NCBI GenBank assembly: GCA_940337035.1
Contig: CALNHX010002301.1
Span: forward strand, 62,001-126,000
Length of the DNA stretch: 64,000 nucleotides
Direction: 5' to 3'
From: Agriotes lineatus
Lineage: Eukaryota; Arthropoda; Insecta; Coleoptera; Elateridae
Below the pieces are notes generated by a model that had not been told where the DNA came from, did not search any database, and saw nothing but the letters and a program-made list of their open reading frames with translations. Made by a program: the position numbers and the translations under genes. This document shows positions 33,853-45,694 of the stretch, in pieces; position 1 is the stretch's first letter, and every line of letters begins with the position of its first letter.

Positions 33853-34290
33853 ATTAGGACAGAAAACTAACAAAACCAAAATCTGATCAATCAAGCTTCG
33901 ACTGGTTAGGTCTACCATTCCATGCTGGGATCCGGGTGTACGCCAACATGAACACGTTTAAAGAAGAAGAAAAATCACATTAATCGCTTTTACAATGCAT
34001 AAAAAAATACACTGCTACACAGCCATGAGCAACGACTTAAAAAAAATTGCCTTGAAACACCGAGTGATCAAAAGTACAAATAAGGTAAAGTATCTATAAA
34101 AAAATTCAAAGTACGGAGGGAAACTAACATTAACCATGCCAATGACTCACTGAACCTCTCGACCCATTTGTAGAGCAACCAAAAAAAAAAAAAGGAAAGA
34201 ACAGAAAGTTCGATCTAACACTCTACCCATCTAAGCACACGCTACCAAAAAAAATATATTTGAAACAAATCTCAAGCACACCAAACCATC

Positions 34291-34578
34291 ATGACTTCAA
34301 CATGCAATGAAGAACTCCAAAAGAAATTCCTAATGATGCTTGAAGAAAGTACAACGTACCTAAGCTACGTACCACAAATATTGTACTTGTTAAACACACA
34401 TTTAATCAAAAACGACCCCATTATTATGACTATCTTAAAGCTCAATTTTATCAGACTAGCCGAAACAAATTACTTACTCAAAATTTTACCAACTAATCAG
34501 GTAAAACTAAAATCAGCATGGATTGAATGTCCAATACTAAAATATTCAAATAAAATAATAACGTCCTTAAATCACTAG
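34291..34578 (+). CDS. Hypothetical 95-codon frame
   Basis: An open frame in the region outside the hAT insertion, from MTSTCNEELQKKFLMML to IITSLNH. It is helical and Leu/Ile-rich with no recognised motif. It may be a remnant of the retroelement interrupted by the hAT, since an LTR-like repeat follows at 34740. Confidence 0.2.
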   Translation: MTSTCNEELQKKFLMMLEESTTYLSYVPQILYLLNTHLIKNDPIIMTILKLNFIRLAETNYLLKILPTNQVKLKSAWIECPILKYSNKIITSLNH

Positions 34579-34739
34579 ATAAAGTGACTAAACCTTTCTT
34601 CTTTCACCCACCTTCTATTTTCAGGCTTATGTTACTAGTGATCAACTCCCAATCTAATTCATCTGAAACTAAACAGTTTATCTTCATCATATTGGAAATA
34701 AGGGGGATGAAAATTAAGGGAAATATAAGATCGAATATA

Positions 34740-35040
34740 ATGTAGCCTAACAATAATTGTTAAGCCCAAGAACCGTAACCTTAAGGAAGAGTGAAGTATT
34801 ACTTTCAACTGTGATTGTATCGTCTAATAGGCCTCTACGTTGCTTCGCCAACTTATGTGTACTAACTCTTTCAACCTACCTTAGAAGGCTCACATAACTC
34901 CGATTAGCTCAATCCTCGGCTGCGATGCGGGTATGATAAATCTGGGATTTTTGTTTACTTCACATTCAATCATGTAATTTAGGGGTTATGTCAATTGATT
35001 AATTATGAGTTTAATATAATAAAGGTTTATCTACTATGGC
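34740..35040 (-). repeat. LTR-like repeat, inverted copy of 11446-11740
   Basis: Reverse complement shares the ataaacctttattatattaa start and the gaagtaaacaaaaatccca and agccttctaaggtaggttg blocks with 11446-11740. It lacks the PBS-like 90-bp section of that copy. Confidence 0.6.
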
Positions 35041-35833
35041 AGTTCATAAATGACACTTTATACTGAAATATCGAATTGGAGTTCATATCAGTTTGATTTA
35101 AATTGTTTAATTAATCATGAGTTTTATAGATAGGTTTTCTTACTTTTCCTGACATTCTGCATATTCAGGTAAGATAATTTTAAAGAGCTCTTTATACTCT
35201 CTTTACCTATTTCTGTTCGCAATGATGGCTGTTATATGATTTATCGGATAACTCAATTCACATTTCTAAAGTATAAGAAATTCCCATTATTTGACACATA
35301 CCTGCGGTACAACGTTAAACCCTAACTGACATTCACAAATATAACCTGGTGGCTATTTATGTGGTTCCCTCTAGCATTGCTACTAAAAAGGTAATTAAAT
35401 ATACTTATTACATCATTATGAAGTTACTGACGGTAGATTAAATTTCATAGGTACATTTTAAATTTGTAACTGAATAGTTTATACAATTTTCCTGCTGTTT
35501 AGCACTGACCTAACTAAAAAGGAGCCAATCCTATGCAGCCAGGAACTGTTGCCTTGCCCATCGAGTGGAACTCTCCGTTAATAGGAAACAATTTCATCGC
35601 CATAATAATGAAGCGGTTTTTAGGGTGAGGAACTCTTAACGAGATTTAGTAATGGTCTAACATTATCTTCTATTTCAATTCGGCCCTCCAAAAAGGCTTC
35701 ATCGAGATTCCGTGCGACTTTATCCAAGTGAATTATAAGGTTCCGTGTTCAAAGATAGCAAGAAATTGCAGGGAAAGCATGAAGCTAAACCAAAGACACC
35801 TCTATTAGGATATATACTGATCGCCAAGGTATG
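35041..35833. other. No intact gene; faint EGF-like pseudo-exon
   Basis: On the minus strand near 35310-35375, PPGYICECQLGFNVVPQ resembles the second half of an EGF repeat, between an acceptor-like and a donor-like (cag/gtatgt) site. In-frame stops lie just before it, so at best it is a decayed exon. Confidence 0.25.
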
Positions 35834-36073
35834 TACACTTGCTTTCAAAACTTTCGCGTACATTTTCAAAATCAAGTAACAACGATTTTGCAAAATTTTA
35901 GCTGTGTGAACGGGTAATTTTTAGATTAGGTTAAAAATGACATTGACAGCATGTGCTCTGCCAGTCGAGGCATTTTGACTTTTCAAAAATTAAAATGTCA
36001 GAGTTGATTAATTACAACCCTGATTTAATACAGCGAAAAATAGGTGTACGCGACAGTTTTGAAAGCAAGTGTA
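35834..36073. mobile_element. 240-bp TIR MITE
   Basis: Inverted termini TACACTTGCTTTCAAAACTTTC and its near-perfect complement (gaaagcaagtgta at 36061-36073), about 28 bp long, with TA at both edges. It has no coding capacity. Confidence 0.7.
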
Positions 36074-36457
36074 TCTATCACTTAATTTGTAACTGCTTTT
36101 TCTATTACGAATCTGCCTAATGAATTAAATCTATTTGCCTGAAAAATCATTATTCTATAATATAATGCGGAATTAGATTAATTACAACTTTACAGATGGA
36201 ATATTCCATATTCTATTATCCTTTTAAGCATATAATCAGATCCTAACTTATTTGTTGCTAAACGCTATCAAGCCCTCAATCTGTTGTTTATTCAAAACAG
36301 GAAGTGGTTTCGCTTTAGTTTTAATTTGAAAATTCCCAAATTAGGTTTATGTTTGAAATTAAATACTAGATAAAGATTATGCAACCTGTATTTCTCCCAA
36401 GTACTTTAAATTGTCTAACTTTCAGGTTTTGTTATAATTCAGATTTATTATATTTTA

Positions 36458-36493
36458 GTAGCTCTGACTGTGGAATGCTACATCCATATATAT
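36458..36493. repeat. 36-bp target-site duplication, left copy
   Basis: Identical to 37580-37615 (gtagctctgactgtggaatg onward). The two copies bracket the Jockey insertion. Confidence 0.85.
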
Positions 36494-37579
36494 TTTTTTT
36501 ATTATTAACAACTTTGCGTATTTACAATCTACTCGTTACAAGAGTAATAAGTAAATGTTATAAAGTTAATTATATAGCATGAGGGGGGTTCGGCCAGTGC
36601 CGTTACCCCATATTTATTTTACTGGTTTTGGTTGCCGTCTAGAGGTAGGTCTTGTGGCCATTTTCTTTTTAGCCTCCTAGTGACGGTCGGTTGGTTAGAC
36701 AGTTGATCCACGAGTTGGTTTTCATGCCTTGCCAAGTTATTGGTGTACGATTTTGCAAGCCTTTTGATCTCGTCCGCCACATATGGAATTTCTAGGTCGT
36801 TGTGGATGGTTTCATTTGTGATGTACCACGGAGCATCTGTTATGGTTCTAAAGATTTTTGTTTGGCATCTTTGTAGGATCTTGGTGTGTGATGCTTTTGT
36901 GCATCCCCACAGCTGGATTCCATATGTCCATATTGGCTTTAGTATTACTTTATATAGGAGTAATTTGTTTTGTATGGATAGTTGGGATTGTTTTCCGACC
37001 AGCCAGTTCATTTGTTTTATTTTTAGATCGATTTGTTTTCTTTTTGTTTTGAAATGCGTGTTCCAGATTAATTTCTGATCCAGGTGCAGTCCGAGATATT
37101 TGATTTCGGTCTTCTGAGGTATTGGGTTGTTGTTAAATATGACACGTGGACACGTAATGCGCCTATTGGTAAACGTGACGTGTGCAGATTTATCGCTATT
37201 CACTGTTATTCTCCACTTGCCAAACCAGTCTTGAAGAGTGTTGAGGTGATCTTGCAGGTGTGATGTTGCTGTTTCCGGATTTTCACTGATTGAAAGAATA
37301 GCCGTATCGTCGGCAAACATTGCAATTATGGTGTTGTCTACGGTAGGGGTATCAGAGGTATACAGCAAGTACAGTAAGGGTCCCAACACGCTGCCTTGCG
37401 GGACTCCAGAGGTAATCTTGTGGTAGTTAGACGCAGTGCTGTTGATCTTAACTTGATATATCCTATCGCTTAGGTATGACTTTAATAACAAGTACAATTG
37501 GCTTGGAAAGTGAAGTTTAATTTTGAATAATAGGCCTGCATGCCATACCCTGTCGAAAGCTTGCTTGATGTCTAAGAAT
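36494..37579 (-). mobile_element. 5'-truncated Jockey-clade LINE
   Basis: A minus-strand LINE whose poly-A tail (ttttttt, 36494-36500) abuts one 36-bp duplication and whose truncated 5' end abuts the other. Coding sequence spans 36619 to about 37577 without breaks. It contains FLDIKQAFDRV at the very 5' edge, GVPQGSVLGPLLY, MFADDTAIL and the thumb motif KYLGLHLDQKLIW. The endonuclease and early RT are lost by 5' truncation, normal for target-primed insertion. The still-open partial frame and identical duplications suggest a young event. Confidence 0.88.
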
Positions 37580-37615
37580 GTAGCTCTGACTGTGGAATGC
37601 TACATCCATATATGT
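37580..37615. repeat. 36-bp target-site duplication, right copy
   Basis: Pairs with 36458-36493. At 36 bp it is long for a LINE but within what staggered nicking can produce. Confidence 0.85.
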
Positions 37616-39750
37616 GTGTAGTATTTGTAATGGGGATGCCGATTTTCATCCACCTCGACTTGACATCCTCGGGAATGGCATCCAGTTCCATACCTTAGAT
37701 CACACAGCAGAAGGTGGAACCAATAGGCTCTGCTAGTGACTGGCGCTCCCGAACTGGAGATCAGGAGAGGTTCTTATGTAGCAAGATTGTTATGCTGAGT
37801 GGTATGTGCATCAGGGGCGGTTTGCGGCGGCGAACCGGTTGTGGCTGGAGTGGGATGTAAGGTAGGTCCATAACCACATGAGCGGATCGCCTGACTGTAA
37901 TAAGGAAGGCGTAGGAGATGGTGGTCGCCGAAGCAGAAGGTGGCAATATCTTGAAGATTTTCGGGATTTTGAAAAGAAGTGAAACCTTTAGCTGTATGTA
38001 TTCCCTTGATGTTCTCAGGTTGGAGTCGCTGTTGAGTATGTTCTTTCTCGTCGACTTCTAGCAGCGCAAGATAAACATTAAGATGAGACTCCTGAGGCAA
38101 CCACCATATAGTCAAGGTCAAGTTGAGTTGAGTAGTTAAGCATTTAGAGATTAAACTGGCTTCCTTTAATTTAAAATTTTATTCAATTTTATTTTAAAAT
38201 TAGGTCTTTAAATACATTTCGCTTTTGAGGTGGTAGGCGGGTCTCATAAAGCGTTATACCACGCTCAGTGGCGACTGTTGCACGCACTTTATATTATTTT
38301 TTTTTATTTCTACATTCTTGCCGATTCCTACCCTATGATTGACACTTTACTAAATACACAATGTTTAATTTATTAAACTTTGACTGATTTAAAATTAAAA
38401 TTGTAAGAAAACTACTGTACAGTAATACTTTATGTTTTTATAATACATTTTTCTAAAGCTACCTAATTTTTAAAGTTCAAATTAAATAAAATACAATCAT
38501 AGGATATCTACTTACTCCTAAGAGCCCAAGAACTATAATATTTGGAACCCTATATTCGTTTTTAGTAACTATGGTAGTATCTTGAAAGCTGTTTTGAAAA
38601 TTATAGATTTGTTGTAGCAACTGACTATTTTATATTTAATAAATATTTGCTTAAAATTGCTATTTATAATACTTTGATACTAATGCTGAAAGTGAATGTT
38701 TAGTGCACGAGAAATGAACATTATGAAGTAGCTGTAAGCTGAGTTCCATAACATGTTAGTGCACTAACACTTTTAGCACGAGTTTGCATACCATATTTTG
38801 TCGACGACCTTAAATTTAACGTTATTATTTCGTAAATATCGATTTAACAAAGCTTTACATTCTTGACAGTTATCATTTATGTCATAGTAAAAAGACAAAA
38901 ACGAAGCCATCCTCAGGTGTAAAGTAAATATGAATTTTAATGGTGGGGACATTCTAAACGGATAATATTTTGTATTAAGATAACATTAAAAACGTTGCAA
39001 TTGGGTCGGCTAGCTTGCAGCTGTGACGACAAAGAAGAAGTGTTTCAAAACATTGCCTGATAAGCAATATTTTCACATGTGTTTGTCACAAGAAATACTG
39101 ATACATAGATGCAGAGAGCCGAAGGCGATACTGCGCTGCTAATGCGAATATGTATCAATACTATGTCGCTACGGCAAGCTTACTTGCTTATAAACTCATA
39201 TTATAAAATTGGCGATAATTTATACTTACAAAGCGTTATTTAAAATGTTGGTCGGACGGTGGTTTGGTTGCTACCAAAACTGGAACGACGAAGGCTTTCT
39301 CGCAAATGGGACTCGTGGCTCGAAAACTGAACCAAAATAAAGAGCTCCGAAAATATCAACGGGGCAAATTTATGTGGTACCATTAATCATAAGCCGATAT
39401 GATATTCCACTAAACTTTAGACGAGGGAATATTTGTAATAACAGATTAGTAATCGGGGCTTTAGAAAGCTGATCATTGTCGTAATTTTTCCAAAGCATCA
39501 CGATAAGGGGCTTTACAAACAGTTGCGTTTGCGGAATATATCGCATACCACACTCATCCTCTGTGCTGGACTATATCTGGCCAATAATAGCTGATCTATC
39601 ACCGCGCTAAAAATTTTGGGTGGAGAAGTTCGATGCAACGAATGACGCTTTCTCTGCTGCTTACATTCAAAAGCCAGCGGGGGAGGTAATGTCTTCAGTA
39701 GGACCTGACAAGCAGTAAAAATAAAAAGGTATCGACAAACGGGATTTACA
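37616..39750. other. Region with one weak minus-strand frame (37774-38121)
   Basis: The 115-codon frame has no recognised motif (LLEVDEKEHTQQRLQPENI, then Thr/Pro-rich). It might be a TE protein fragment. The remainder is AT-rich with no supported gene. Confidence 0.25.
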
Positions 39751-39857
39751 GAATAAATACTAAAGAGGCAAGTAAGATGAAAGACGAGTTACTAAAAAAT
39801 AGGTTTTAATTATTTCAAGATCATTCAATTAATGTTAAATCACTTCAAAAAATTATG

Positions 39858-39863
39858 TTTTAT
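39858..39863 (-). promoter_or_regulatory. Poly(A) signal of DUF1091 gene B
   Basis: AATAAA on the minus strand about 113 nt after the stop, matching the spacing in gene A. Confidence 0.6.
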
Positions 39864-39975
39864 TATTAATACTACATCCCATTTGTATTTATAATTTATA
39901 TGGTATTAGCATTCTAGCCATAAATTTATAGCAAAGGTGTTCCAGGGGATGGATTGATGCATTTATACACAAATA

Positions 39976-42900
39976 TTAAACTTCCGGGCGAGAAATTTCT
40001 CCATAGAAACGTGCAAGTGCGGCTTCATTCTCACTGTAGAAAATCTGCACTTCAATCATATATCGTCCAGAAGGTACCAGTGGTGGTAATTGTGATTGGT
40101 CTGGTTTCCAATTGCATACGGTATAAGTTTGTCTTAACTATAAAACAGGAATAGTGATATATTTTGATACAGCTATACTTGCCACAACGAACAAACAGAG
40201 TAGAACTTGCAACCCAAATGACATATTTTAAAGCTGACCAGATCAGTATTTTAGTAATAATTTCTACATAATTACAGATAGCGGTACGTAAAGATATCAT
40301 TTTAATTGACATTAAATAATTTCTTGAGGTAATTATGTAAATAGGAACTAACCAATTCAGAAAGGACAGCTTACACCAACAGGTAAAACAACGTAAAAAG
40401 GAAAAATTATAACAGCGAACTGAAACGAACAAATAACGTAACAAATCAAACTAGCAAGCACAAGTACACCGGAAAATGTGGTACCTCGGATTCTATGTTC
40501 ATTATTATTAAAATGCTAATCCAGGCAACGTTGTAATCGGTAATTTATATTGCGTAATCTATCCTATTTTTCGAAGCTGCAAGTACACGACTAACAATAA
40601 TAGGATTTTAATTTTCGTACAACGAATACTAGTAGGCCACTCCCTACAAAAGCGCGCGACATTTGAATTGAATTTTTCTATACGAGATATTTTTAAAACT
40701 CGTATCTCCAGCAAGCCCTTTTCTATTTGAAACTTGGCGCGCTTTTATTAATTTTCAACGTGAAAAACTGGTTATAGCCACGCATACATTTGTGGGGAGG
40801 GCTTAACAATTTTTTTTTTTTGAGAACAGACATTAGTAGGGTGTCTTTAAAAACAGAAATAATGCTCGAAGTCGAGCTTATATCTTCAGCCATTAAATAA
40901 ATAAGCCTGGAATAGTAATTTACGTTACAAGGCCGGAAAATGACTTATTAAAGTACGAGATTAGATGGCGGCTGTGGAACTTCAAAGTGTGAATATGTTG
41001 GTCGCACTTTATAATTTATTAACTTCGTTAGAACAATTTTGCCTCACAATTGTAAATAAGTTGGTGTAAATAAATTTATTAACTGCAGAAATGGTTAATT
41101 TGAATTTACTGTACCTTTATAGAAATATACCTGACTATTCAACACTATAACATATAAGCCAATCACATTGCAGTAATTTGCTTTTTTCAACCAATAACAG
41201 CTGTATATCACTGAATATTGGGCAACATGCAAAATATTCACAAAACAATGTACGTACTCAAAAAATAAATAGCCTCTCGTTGCGAAGTATCGCTTAGCAA
41301 CGATGTTCTGTCCTTAGTGATATCGCTAGGTTACGTAACACTAAACCCCAACAAACTGTGTGGCTTGTTTTAAAAAATTTAAAATGCTGTGTTTTGGAAG
41401 TATTCCGCTGAGTTTAATTGAGAATGAATAATTATATTAATTGTTGGATTGTTTTTCAATAAAGTTAATCATTATGTATTAATATTGTTAAATAGTCGTC
41501 CCAAATACCACTCGAAATGAATATTTTTTTTTTAATATTTTGCCATTTCCATAGAAATTATTGCAAATTTCACTTAACAAAATCACATTTAAATGTCACT
41601 CGCCTTCGGCTCGTGACATTTTTGATGTGATTTTGTATCGTGAAATTTAAACGCAATAATTTACATGGAAACGACAAAATATTTGTCAAAAATATATCCA
41701 CTGCTTGTGGTATTACCCTTGAGTATTATAAAGATACACTTTATACGATCAAATTTAGTGAAGTTGAGTGTATGAGACTCCTACATAGCTTAAAGAAGTA
41801 ATCCCCGTTACAGTTTTGACAAACACACATGCAGTTAATAAAGCCTTGAAGTCGTTGGATTACTTAAAAGTTAATGAGCGGCTGTTACATACCTTTACAG
41901 CTGCGCAACTAGTAAAATTCCCACAATTATACATCCCTGTACCACCAAGGTTTGCTTTAATCATATCACAAACATTAGCTCCTATTCGCATCGGAAATAA
42001 GCGATACTCATTACTTAGAAACTTATAAGATTGCATTGTAACCTAGAAAAACATTTTTTTTATGAAAAGCTATTGGCAGAGTAGACCAAGTGAAGTTGCT
42101 TGATAAAACACTTTCTATAAAAGAAATTAGGTGTTCTATATTTGTTGTGCTTGCTACTATTTCCTCGGTGTGTTCAAAAAGAAATTACATAAGGGTTGAC
42201 CATGGAAAATAAAAGTAATGTCAACAGTAAGCTTTAGAATTCATTATCTGTCATCACTGTTGGTGTCCTTGTAAGTTTATATTATATGATTGAAAATTCT
42301 AAAGATTGCTTTGTCTTAAGCTTGCTGTTGACATTAGTTTTATTTTCCATGGTCAACCCTTATGTAATTTCTTTTTGAACACATGATATATACGAGTATA
42401 CTTTTGAAGTTTTATCAATATAAAAAAAATTAAATTACGTACCTAGTTTATGCAATGCATACAGGGTGTTTGTAGATCGCTAGGCAGCTCATAATTTCGT
42501 TAATAATAGAGATATCGAAAAAAAACTTGTTTTTGTTTTAAATCCCAGTACACAATCTACAAATTGAGTTAAACCAATTTAAGCTATGGCCTCCTATTTT
42601 TGCTCAGTGATACACGACTTTGGTTTTTAAAATGAACCTATATTTTTAGGTATTTGCAAACAGGGCTAAAGGTGCTTTATGATAGCATCCTTAAATTAAA
42701 ATTTAGAAGGTTATTATTTTTCAAAATAAAGTGTTAAAAAAAGTGTTTAGCCAAAGTAGGCCATGAATTTTGCAAAATCACTAACAATTGAACAAGAAAT
42801 GCAAAACAAACATCACTTGGCTCTAAAAATGTCTCATGACCGAATTATAGCACCAAACATACTAAAACAGTTGAAAACTATGTTATTTAAATCGAATAAT

Positions 42901-43777
42901 AGGCGTTTCATTAACAGTAACATTTATTTTAATTTGTTTTACGTATTTTTGATTTTTTAAAAGCTACTTCTAAACGAAATGGCGAATGTGGTACACCGCT
43001 GAAAAGCCCTTTTATTGTAGTTTTCAATTGTTTAATGAAACTCATATTGTACCATTTAAAAAAACATAGTTTTCAATTGTTTTAGTATGTTTGGTGCTAT
43101 AATTCGGTCATGAGACATTTTTAGAGCCAAGTGGAGTTTGTTTTGCATTTATTGATCGATTGTTAGTGATTTTAAGTAATTTATGGCCAACTTTGGCTAA
43201 AAAAATTCCGAAATTTAAATTTAAAAATGCTATCATAAAGTACTTTTAGTGCTGATTTCAAGTATCTAAAAATATACAGGGTGTTTTATTTAAAAAACCA
43301 AAGTTGTGTATCACTACGTAAAAATAGGAGACCATGGCTTAAATTGGATATTTAAAACAAAAGAAAGTTCTTTTCGATATCTCAATTATTAACGAAGTTA
43401 CGAACTGCCTAGCGTTCTGCAAACACCCTGTATACGTTAACTAGAAGTATTTAAGTGTGATGACGAAAGTAGTACTTACATCGAAGTTCAGTATGTCTGC
43501 ATTAAAATTAAATGTCATATTAAGTGCTTTACATGTTCGATTGTACCTGAAAGGTACAATTACGAAGAGATTTATGTACTTCTTGTTATAGCGAACTACT
43601 TCTGCTCGTTCAACTATCAGTGAATATTCATGTTGGTGAAACTATAAAGAGTGTTCTCATTATGTTAGTAATTGGTACTTCCTAACATCTTACCTTTGCA
43701 AACAAAGCATCACTCACTGGGTTTTGTGCAAACAGTTCTGGAGCAAACAATAGTAACATAAGGTAGTACACGAGCAT
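39976..43777 (-). CDS. DUF1091-family secreted protein, gene B (4 exons)
   Basis: Exons are 43694-43777, 43480-43641, 41893-42042 and 39976-40137, with lengths 84, 162, 150 and 162 nt, exactly as in gene A. All junctions are phase 0 with GT-AG introns, giving 185 residues. It has the signal peptide MLVYYLMLLLFAPELFAQ, then NRTCKALNMTFNFN, NEYRLFPMRIGANVC, NCGNFTSC and YTVCNWKPDQSQLPP with VPSGRY, diagnostic for DUF1091. All Cys of gene A are conserved. About 31 of 185 positions differ from gene A, concentrated in exons 2-4, which suggests functional divergence after tandem duplication. Intron 2 carries two palindromic MITEs and intron 3 a 0.58-kb insertion absent from gene A. Ligand and role are unknown. 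Confidence 0.8.
41134..41716. mobile_element. Non-autonomous element in intron 3 of gene B
   Basis: The homologous intron of gene A is uninterrupted here, so about 583 bp were inserted after ataccc-like sequence; TACC occurs on both sides. It begins gactattcaac, has the inverted gttaaatagtcg near 41490, and then a hairpin (41524-41700) opening with ATACCACTC and closing with GTGGTAT. The second insertion at 44029-44478 has the same plan. Confidence 0.65.
41533..41690. repeat. Hairpin at the end of the intron 3 insertion
   Basis: Arms of about 70 bp pair around the centre ctcgccttcggctcg near 41605 (aaatcacattt / atgtgatttt; gcaaatttcact / gtgaaattt; gccatttccat / atggaaacg). Confidence 0.75.
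42169..42383. mobile_element. 215-bp palindromic MITE in intron 2 of gene B
   Basis: Arms of about 65 bp start TGTGTTCAAAAAGAAATTAC and pair with gtaatttctttttgaacaca; the loop is about 85 bp. It is absent from the gene A intron. Confidence 0.8.
42462..43430. mobile_element. 969-bp foldback element with CAGGGTG termini
   Basis: Termini CAGGGTGTTTG... and ...CAAACACCCTG are flanked by TA (42460-42461, 43431-43432), as in mariner/Tc1-type MITEs. Almost the whole element is an imperfect inverted repeat; the inner arms around 42790-42890 and 43055-43160 are nearly exact. The short frame at 42763-42960 lies in one arm and is not a gene. Confidence 0.8.
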
Positions 43778-44028
43778 GTTTAGAAAAATATGAATTTGTG
43801 GAGAGTTACTGACAGGGGAAGTTTTAAATAGGCGAGTATTTCGTGACAAAACCTAATTATGCAGATATTATGTTGTTTGTGGTTTAAATTAACTACAGAA
43901 TGGGAGCCATAATAATTAATGATGGCAGATTGTAACCGATTAAGTGAACAAAGTCCAAGGCTGCAATAATGTTCTACCTGTAAACATCATTGAGTTTTAA
44001 CTTTATCTGTTAGTCCTGAAGTACTGCG

Positions 44029-44478
44029 AACGACTATTCAACTCACTTGTCATCTATCAAAAACTGACCACTAAAAATACAAGATTTGACGTCTTTGAAC
44101 CAATAAAAATGAACTATATTGACAATTTTCACTAAAGAAAATAATCGACAATTTTCACTAGTGGTATAGTGAATATTTTAAACAAATTTGATTTTTATTA
44201 GAAAAGTCAGTATTAGTGTTTTGTTACTATAGAAATTGCGTAGTTTCGTACTAGATTTACTGAAAACTAATTTGAAAAAGTACTTTGGTTCATTGAATAG
44301 TCCCTCGAATGCCATTCTTGGTCAAAGTTAAGTAGAATATTTTTGCGGTGGTATCACTACTCATGTCCATTGCGCTTAGGATTAGAACTCGTGCTAGCGC
44401 ACTCGTCCTAATCGTACCAAAGCACAATGGACATTCGTGATACTACAGCAAAAATATTCGACATAACTTTGACTACTC
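44029..44478. mobile_element. Non-autonomous element upstream of gene B
   Basis: Absent from the matching position upstream of gene A (about 20890). It begins cgactattcaac, has ttgaatagtccc near 44293, and closes with a hairpin (about 44310-44478) whose ends read aatgccattcttgg and actcctggtatt. It shares this plan with 41134-41716. Confidence 0.65.
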
Positions 44479-45064
44479 CTGGTATTATAAGTAAACATTT
44501 ATAATTATATAGAAACGTAATATTCAAATGCAGTAAATGAACAAAAATATACGAAAATTAAAAAAATACGTCTTCCAAGTTTTTCTTGAATACTTCAAAC
44601 ATATAAGACCTTCAAGACCATGCATCCACAGTGTGTTGATAAAGGGGATATTCCTTCTGTGTCACACTCACATCTTATTAATTCCAATACAATTTTTCAT
44701 TGGTTTTTCCAAGGAATCTGTAACGGTTGCTTCGGAATATATGTACAGTAAATAATAAGGCCATCCGTAAAAGTATGCGATGACTATTAGATCGTCAACA
44801 CTACCAAATGATATATAATGACAGTTTAAACATACTGAATCGGGAAAAGGGCATTTATTCACGTATTAACAATTATTTATTGGGAAGCTAAAATTAACAC
44901 CACTGCACAGCTTGGCTTTCTTTTCCCAGTTGTTCGTTTTCGACCCCACATTGATTTACATTATTTCCAAACCTGTTCTGGTCACATTATTTTGTTGTTC
45001 AAATCAAGGCTAACACTATTTTTAATAATACTGAATGAATATTCTATAAAACGAATATTCCATG

Positions 45065-45430
45065 ATTAAACTCCTATTTTTAAGATACAACACAGAGTTG
45101 CCTTTCTTAGCACCAGTTGAACGGCTTTTTTCGTTTGCCACATTTATAAATGGTCCCAGAAGGAATGCGACTTCGGACGAATTATTTCAAAAACTGGTGC
45201 TGATGAAAGCAAACGCAGTGTAATGTTATTGGTATTTTTACTTCTTTTATTATACCTACATTATTATGTTGTACATATGAATATAATATGAACATTATAT
45301 AAATTGTATCTTTAACTTTATTTATTTACTTACATGATACATCCAAACAAACTAAAAATTTTGATTTTGGTGACTGGTGCAAGTAGCTACAAAACTTAGT
45401 CATCAAAAAACCTTTAAAACTGATAAAATA
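45065..45430 (+). pseudogene. hAT transposase C-terminal dimerisation tail and 3' end
   Basis: 45065-45223 encodes LFLRYNTELPFLAPVERLFS and FATFINGPRRNATSDELFQK to a stop, the hATC block (APVERLFS) of hAT transposases. The following 45320-45430 matches, inverted, the left subterminal part of the hAT at 30672, linking both to one family. The rest of the transposase is missing. Confidence 0.7.
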
Positions 45431-45694
45431 AGTTACTTACTATATTTAATAAAACATCAAAATTAAGCATTTTTTACATTACGATTATGAATCGACACGA
45501 CACTAATGTAAACTGACAATTTGCCCTGATGTAGACAGGAGAGTACATACTTCTTAATGCCTGTACCGACCTACATTTTGTCCCGAAAATTGTCCCTGTT
45601 TAGCTAATTTTACACGAAAAGTTTAGCTTCAGACCTGTTATAGGCTATTCATTATTCGTACACTATACCTTAATATTGAAAATTCCTTGAACTC

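Noticed and set aside
37774..38121. 115-codon minus frame next to the Jockey insertion
   Set aside because: Considered as LINE ORF1 or a gag part, but it lies outside the 36-bp duplication and has no motif, so it does not belong to the inserted LINE.
40190..40235. Signal-peptide-like mini-exon (MSFGLQVLLCLFVVA) with a GT donor before gene B exon 4
   Set aside because: Its phase does not match the exon 4 frame and gene A has no equivalent; it cannot be the first exon of gene B.
42763..42960. 65-codon open frame
   Set aside because: Lies in one arm of the 969-bp foldback element and has a mirror image in the other arm.
44668..44862. KCPF... frame similar at its start to the zinc-finger exon at 25263
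   Set aside because: Only four residues agree, the second Cys pair and His residues do not line up, and no acceptor precedes it.
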